Source of the DNA: an uncultured Oscillospiraceae bacterium
Lineage (GTDB): Bacteria; Bacillota; Clostridia; Oscillospirales; Oscillospiraceae
DNA: 7,976 bases
Reading direction: 5' to 3'
Assembly: GCA_910578575.1 (NCBI GenBank)
Contig: CAJTQP010000080.1
Location: forward strand, 1 to 7,976
The position numbers were made by a program, and so were the translations under genes. The notes beneath the pieces were generated by a model that did no database searches, had not been told where the DNA came from, and saw only the letters and a program-made list of their open reading frames with translations. Of this stretch, positions 5,124 through 7,976 are shown in pieces. The first letter of the stretch is position 1; every line of letters begins with the position of its first letter.

Positions 5124-6946
5124 TTTGCCAACCTCCCTCCCTTAAATCCAGCATGGCCGTAGTGGTCGCAGCGCAGGCAGCGGCTGCACTCCTGGTCCAT
5201 CTCCTGTTTGGACATACTGTTTTCCATCAGTTCAAAGTCATTTTTCCGCCAGCTTGCCTCACGCTCCGTGAGGTCGATGCGGCCCGTGGCTCCTTGCAAG
5301 CGGAAGGGGGCAGGGGGGACCTCCAGGTTGGCAGAGATATCGGTGTGGAAGCCCAGGTATTCATCAATACTGGCCGCGGCTACCTTGCCGGCCTCGATGG
5401 CCAAAATCACTGTGGCGGGGCCGGAGACACAGTCGCCGCCGGAGAACACGCCCTCCATACCGGGGACGCTGCCGTCGTCGGCGGTGATAAAGTTGTCCCA
5501 TTTCAGGGGCATGCCCGACTGGGAGAAGTATTGAGAGTCCACCACCTGGCCTACGGCAATCAATACCACATCGCAGGGAATCAATTCCTCCGGCTGGTCT
5601 GCCTTTCGAGGAGCGGGGCGGCCGCCCCGGACCTCACCGATGACCTGGGGCTGGACCACCAGGCCGCTGACCTTCCCCTGTTCGTCGGTGACGATGCGCA
5701 CCGGCGCTTTCAGGGGCAGAATCTCACAGCCCTCCGCCATGGCCCCAGCAATCTCCTCCTCTAAGGCGGTCATGTCGGAGATACGACGGCGGTACACACA
5801 CTTGACGGACTTGGCACCTAGACGCACAGAAGTGCGGGTGGCATCCATGGCCACGTTGCCGCCGCCGATCACCACCACGTTCAGCCCGGTAAAATCGGGC
5901 TTGACCTCCTGGATGGTGCTGTCCAAAAGATGGATGGCGGACAACACACCGGGGGCGTCCTCATTGGGGATGCCCAGATTCTTTTGCTTGGTGGCACCGA
6001 TGGCCACGTAGACGCTGTCATAGTCCTGGCGCAGCTCTTCCATGGTCACGTCCACGCCCACCTGACATTCCAGCTTCACCTCCACGCCGGTGGCCAAGAT
6101 GCAGTTGAGGTCTCGGTCCAGGTATTCTTCTGGGAGACGGTAGAGGGGGATGCCGTAGCAGAGCATCCCACCCAGCTCTGGCTTCTTTTCAAACACGGTG
6201 ACCTTGTGGCCCATGAGGGACAGGAAATAGGCGGCGGTGAGGCCAGAGGGCCCGCCGCCTACGATGGCCACCCGCTTGCCCGTGGGCGGGGCGCAGGGAG
6301 GCGGGGGCACGTCCCCGGAATGCTCCACGGCAAAGCGCTTGATGCCCCGGATGTTCAAGGGAGCATCCACGATGGAGCGGCGGCAGTGGCTCTCACAGGG
6401 GTGCTCGCACACCAGGGCGCAGACGGAGGGGAAGGGGTTGTCCTTGCGGATGAGACGGATGGCGTCATCATACCGCCCCTCGCCCACCAGGGATATGTAA
6501 CCGGGGGCGTCCACATGGGCGGGGCATAGCTCCACGCAGGGGACACTTTTGAAGTTGGCGGTGCAGCTACCCTGCTCGATATGGGCCAAATAGTCGTCGT
6601 GGAAGGCCACATAGCCGTCCAGGACCATCTGGGCGGCCTCAAACCCAATGGCGCAGTCGGCGCTGTCCACGATGGACTGGGACAAGCGCAGAATGGTCTG
6701 CATATCTTCCTCACTGCCGTTGCCGTCCAGCAGACGGTCCAACAGGTCGGACAGCCGGTCCAGGCCGATGCGGCAGGGGACGCACTTCCCACAGCTCTGG
6801 GCCAAGCAGAGCTTCAGGAAGGCACTGGTGAGCTCCACGGGACAGTTCCCGCAGGGGGCAGCAGAGATGCGCCGCTCCATATCCGCATATAAGTCATCTA
6901 CGGTCCGCTGAGAATTTTCCCAGGGGGTAATACTCAACCTGCTCAA
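5117..6946 (-). CDS. Fused NuoF-like/NfnB-GltD-like Fe-S flavoprotein partner of hydrogenase
   Basis: The 609-residue cytosolic protein carries, in order: a NuoF C-terminal-type [4Fe-4S] segment with SCGKCVPCR (C52, C55, C58) and C98; a DPYD/GltD-type Fe-S region with PCVELCP (C137, C141) and C176/C180/C184/C188; an FAD Rossmann fold, AIVGGGPSG (227-235), with E253; an NAD(P) fold, VIGGGNVAMD (359-368), and YRRRISDM (385-392), a GltD-like Arg cluster hinting at NADPH; the FAD-closing FSGGDCV (501-507); and a C-terminal CSRCLRCD (C587, C590, C593). The NuoF FMN/NADH core is absent. It probably moves electrons between NAD(P)H and the hydrogenase via FAD and Fe-S centres; flavin-based bifurcation is an inference from the NfnB resemblance. 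TTG at 6944-6946 is chosen because AAGGGAG (6956-6962) lies 9 bases away and no ATG or GTG sits in the 29 open codons upstream before TAA. Its last codons overlap the hydrogenase start, implying translational coupling. From memory, HydDB group A2 hydrogenases often pair with such GltD-like proteins. Confidence 0.88.
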   Translation of the reverse strand: MSRLSITPWENSQRTVDDLYADMERRISAAPCGNCPVELTSAFLKLCLAQSCGKCVPCRIGLDRLSDLLDRLLDGNGSEEDMQTILRLSQSIVDSADCAIGFEAAQMVLDGYVAFHDDYLAHIEQGSCTANFKSVPCVELCPAHVDAPGYISLVGEGRYDDAIRLIRKDNPFPSVCALVCEHPCESHCRRSIVDAPLNIRGIKRFAVEHSGDVPPPPCAPPTGKRVAIVGGGPSGLTAAYFLSLMGHKVTVFEKKPELGGMLCYGIPLYRLPEEYLDRDLNCILATGVEVKLECQVGVDVTMEELRQDYDSVYVAIGATKQKNLGIPNEDAPGVLSAIHLLDSTIQEVKPDFTGLNVVVIGGGNVAMDATRTSVRLGAKSVKCVYRRRISDMTALEEEIAGAMAEGCEILPLKAPVRIVTDEQGKVSGLVVQPQVIGEVRGGRPAPRKADQPEELIPCDVVLIAVGQVVDSQYFSQSGMPLKWDNFITADDGSVPGMEGVFSGGDCVSGPATVILAIEAGKVAAASIDEYLGFHTDISANLEVPPAPFRLQGATGRIDLTEREASWRKNDFELMENSMSKQEMDQECSRCLRCDHYGHAGFKGGRLAKW

Positions 6947-7076
6947 ATTGCTTCTCTCCCTTCTTTTCTCAGCGGCACAGGGGTCCAGGTCGGGTGCCGC
7001 AACAGAGGATTCGCCAGGGAACCTGGCAAAGATTATGCAACGATGAATAGAGTTATGGGGTTGACTCTATCTTGCA
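6947..7076 (-). promoter_or_regulatory. Structured 5' leader of the hydrogenase operon with three stem-loops
   Basis: Between the predicted transcript start (about 7076) and the TTG start lie three stem-loops, listed 5' to 3' on the minus strand. The first is ATAGAGT/ACTCTAT (7064-7070 with 7047-7053, 10-nt loop), with an outer TGCAA/TTGCA pairing (7072-7076 with 7036-7040). The second is GCCAGG-TTC-CCTGGC (7013-7027). The third is GCGGCAC/GTGCCGC (6994-7000 with 6972-6978, 15-nt loop), ending ten bases before the ribosome binding site (6956-6962). I do not recognise a known riboswitch class. No long T-run follows the last stem, so it does not read as a simple terminator. Confidence 0.5.
6956..6962 (-). 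promoter_or_regulatory. Ribosome binding site that decides the TTG start
   Basis: AAGGGAG on the minus strand lies nine bases before TTG 6946-6944 and is the only good ribosome binding site near the start of the flavoprotein. The next internal Met (residue 23) has none, so TTG is the best start. Confidence 0.65.
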
Positions 7077-7082
7077 GGTAGT

Positions 7083-7111
7083 ATAATACACTTTTTCAAC
7101 AAAAAACGCAA
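7083..7111 (-). promoter_or_regulatory. Predicted sigma-A-type promoter of the hydrogenase operon
   Basis: On the minus strand TTGCGT (7111-7106) and TATTAT (7088-7083) are separated by exactly 17 bases in an AT-rich stretch. This predicts a transcript start near 7076 and a leader of about 130 nt. No operator palindrome overlapping the hexamers stands out. Read-through from the upstream pyruvate-kinase-like gene is also possible because no terminator hairpin separates them. Confidence 0.6.
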
Positions 7112-7164
7112 TATAAAAAGGATGGATTTATACGGCTTATGAAATTTTGATTTATCTGGGTATA

Positions 7165-7899
7165 TTAAAGCACGATTTTCTCAGCAAGGATCTCCCGATT
7201 CATCTGCTCCAACAGCCGGACACACTCCGGCACATAGCGTCCCACTGCCGTCTCCTCGGACATCTGCACACCGTATACACCAGACTTCATGATCTCATAC
7301 AACGCTTCGATCTCTCCAATGGTGGGAATGGGCTTGGTCTCCATGTTCTTCAGCACTTGGGTCGCCAGGAACACCTTTACGTCGAAATACAGTGCTTTCT
7401 CAATGATGTACTTCTGGAAACGGGGGATCTTTTCGATGCCGATATCCGTGGACAGATCGCCTCGGTCCACCAGGATATACCGCACCAGGGGAAGGATCTC
7501 ATTGATATGCTCCACCGCGTCGATGGTCTCGATTTTGGAAATCACCTGGATCCCCTCACTGATAAGCGCCTGGGCCTCCTTTACATTTTCCGCTGTGCGG
7601 ACAAAGGACAGCCCCACAAAATCCAGCTTATATTGATTGGCCAACTGGATCAGTTGCCGGTCTTTCTCAAAGAGGAAGGGGATGTCCTGGTGGATCCCCC
7701 GGACATGGACGCCCTTGCCATTGATGAGCACCCCGTCCGACTTGGAACGGAACACGATCTTCTCGCTGCCGGCAGACACCACTTCAAACTCAAATACACT
7801 GTCGTTGGCCCTGTCATCTCCAGTGATAAAATGTAAAAAAAGGCCGAGGAAAAAATGTAGTTTTGTGGCGGAGGTGAAGGGAAAAGGATAGACTCCCAA
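7165..7899 (-). pseudogene. N-terminally truncated pyruvate kinase-like protein
   Basis: From about residue 27 of the 244-residue frame the protein matches the second half of pyruvate kinases. There is a B-domain end (SDGVLINGKGVHVRGI, 54-69), then FEKDRQLI (77-84), DFVGLSFVR (93-101), SKIE (121-124), LVDRGDLS (143-150), IPRFQK (158-163), LATQVL (178-183), and SEETAVG (214-220) where SGETA is usual. The catalytic Lys122, Glu124, Asp148 and Thr180 are kept, but the N-terminal region with its Arg/Asn/Ser/Asp substrate residues is missing. RGDLS in place of RGDLG recalls the pyruvate-kinase-like proteins found in surface-polysaccharide clusters, whose role is unsettled. The longest frame begins with TTG at 7899, directly after a TGA and without a ribosome binding site. 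Its first 24 residues look random, and no frame up to 7976 supplies the missing part. I infer a deletion or rearrangement junction near 7820-7850. A functional short protein with an unusual start is less likely. The stop is TAA at 7165-7167. Confidence 0.65.
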
Positions 7900-7930
7900 T
7901 CAGGGCGAGAAAGAGCCCGGAAAGGGAGTC
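7891..7930. repeat. Inverted repeat covering a ribosome binding site
   Basis: GACTCCC (7891-7897) pairs with GGGAGTC (7924-7930). Inside, after 5-nt bulges on both sides, GGGC (7903-7906) pairs with GCCC (7915-7918) around an 8-nt loop. The 3' arm contains GGGAG, the candidate ribosome binding site for ATG 7936. The stem could hide that site in RNA, but the fold is short and may be chance. Confidence 0.4.
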
Positions 7931-7935
7931 AGGAA

Positions 7936-7976
7936 ATGAAAGGAGCAGAGTGGATGGATATCCGAAGCGACAGACA
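7936..7976 (+). CDS. Possible start of an unidentified gene, cut by the window end
   Basis: ATG at 7936 reads MKGAEWMDIRSDR to the window edge with no stop, preceded by GGGAG (7924-7928) at 7 bases. A second in-frame ATG at 7954 (MDIRSDR) has its own AGGAG (7941-7945) at 8 bases and may be the true start. Two well-placed ribosome binding sites in one frame support a real gene. Thirteen residues are too few to name a family. 'DIRSDR' resembles the beginning of some GntR-type regulators, but that is only a guess. It would be divergent from the pyruvate-kinase-like gene. Confidence 0.4.
   Translation, partial: MKGAEWMDIRSDR

Noticed and set aside
5153..6529. Long plus-strand frames inside the flavoprotein region
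   Set aside because: They are antisense shadows in GC-rich DNA with no family features.
7805..7832. TTGGCC-16-TAAAAT as a plus-strand promoter for the gene at 7936
   Set aside because: The -35 match is weak and the spacing is one short of optimal. It lies in the probable junction of the truncated gene, so it is not supported well enough.
7147..7836. 229-residue plus-strand frame opposite the pyruvate-kinase-like gene
   Set aside because: It is the antisense of a recognisable pyruvate-kinase-like sequence and has no family features of its own.
1..7976. CRISPR array, tRNA, rRNA or intact insertion sequence
   Set aside because: I saw no regularly spaced direct repeats, no tRNA-like cloverleaf, no rRNA sequence and no intact transposase frame.

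Overview
The window looks like a chromosomal segment from an obligately anaerobic, fermentative Firmicute of the class Clostridia, most likely a gut Oscillospiraceae/Ruminococcaceae type. The basis is a modular CpI-type [FeFe] hydrogenase, an NfnB/GltD-like iron-sulfur flavoprotein, strong GGAGG ribosome binding sites, GC-rich coding DNA, and remnants of a Firmicute mobile-element ATPase. The lineage is an inference; no rRNA or other marker gene is present.

Left end (1-1134): the window opens inside the 3' end of a small XRE/Cro-type regulator on the + strand (stop at 192-194). Next is a long GC-rich inverted repeat (244-283) and a stretch with no credible intact gene. Between about 538 and 986, the minus strand holds a broken AAA ATPase of the RepA-like kind found in mobile elements. 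Its fragments lie in order but in different frames. The 961-1134 stretch then serves as the leader of the next gene.

Centre left (1135-3384): a + strand pair. A 533-residue ABC-F ATPase is followed 26 bases later by a 188-residue flavin reductase-like FMN protein. The pair ends at a 12-bp hairpin (3356-3384), which also ends the convergent operon.

Centre right (3408-7111): a minus-strand operon of two overlapping genes. A predicted promoter (7083-7111) and a roughly 130-nt leader with three hairpins precede a TTG-started 609-residue iron-sulfur flavoprotein. It carries a NuoF-like [4Fe-4S] segment, an NfnB/GltD-type FAD/NAD(P) body and a C-terminal Cys motif. This gene overlaps by 7 nt the start of a 571-residue [FeFe] hydrogenase with every H-cluster and proton-path residue intact. 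Together they plausibly form an NAD(P)H-linked hydrogenase in which one fused flavoprotein replaces the separate HydB and HydC subunits of the usual trimeric enzyme.

Right end (7165-7976): a minus-strand pyruvate-kinase-like TIM-barrel gene that keeps its catalytic Lys/Glu/Asp/Thr but lacks the N-terminal third of the family and has no convincing start, so it is probably a truncated remnant. On the + strand the window closes just after the probable start of a further gene, whose first candidate ribosome binding site lies inside a hairpin.

The most interesting points are the compact two-gene hydrogenase with its rearranged Fe-S motif, its structured leader, the one-sided decay of ATP site 2 in the ABC-F protein, and the reconstructed mobile-element ATPase pseudogene.
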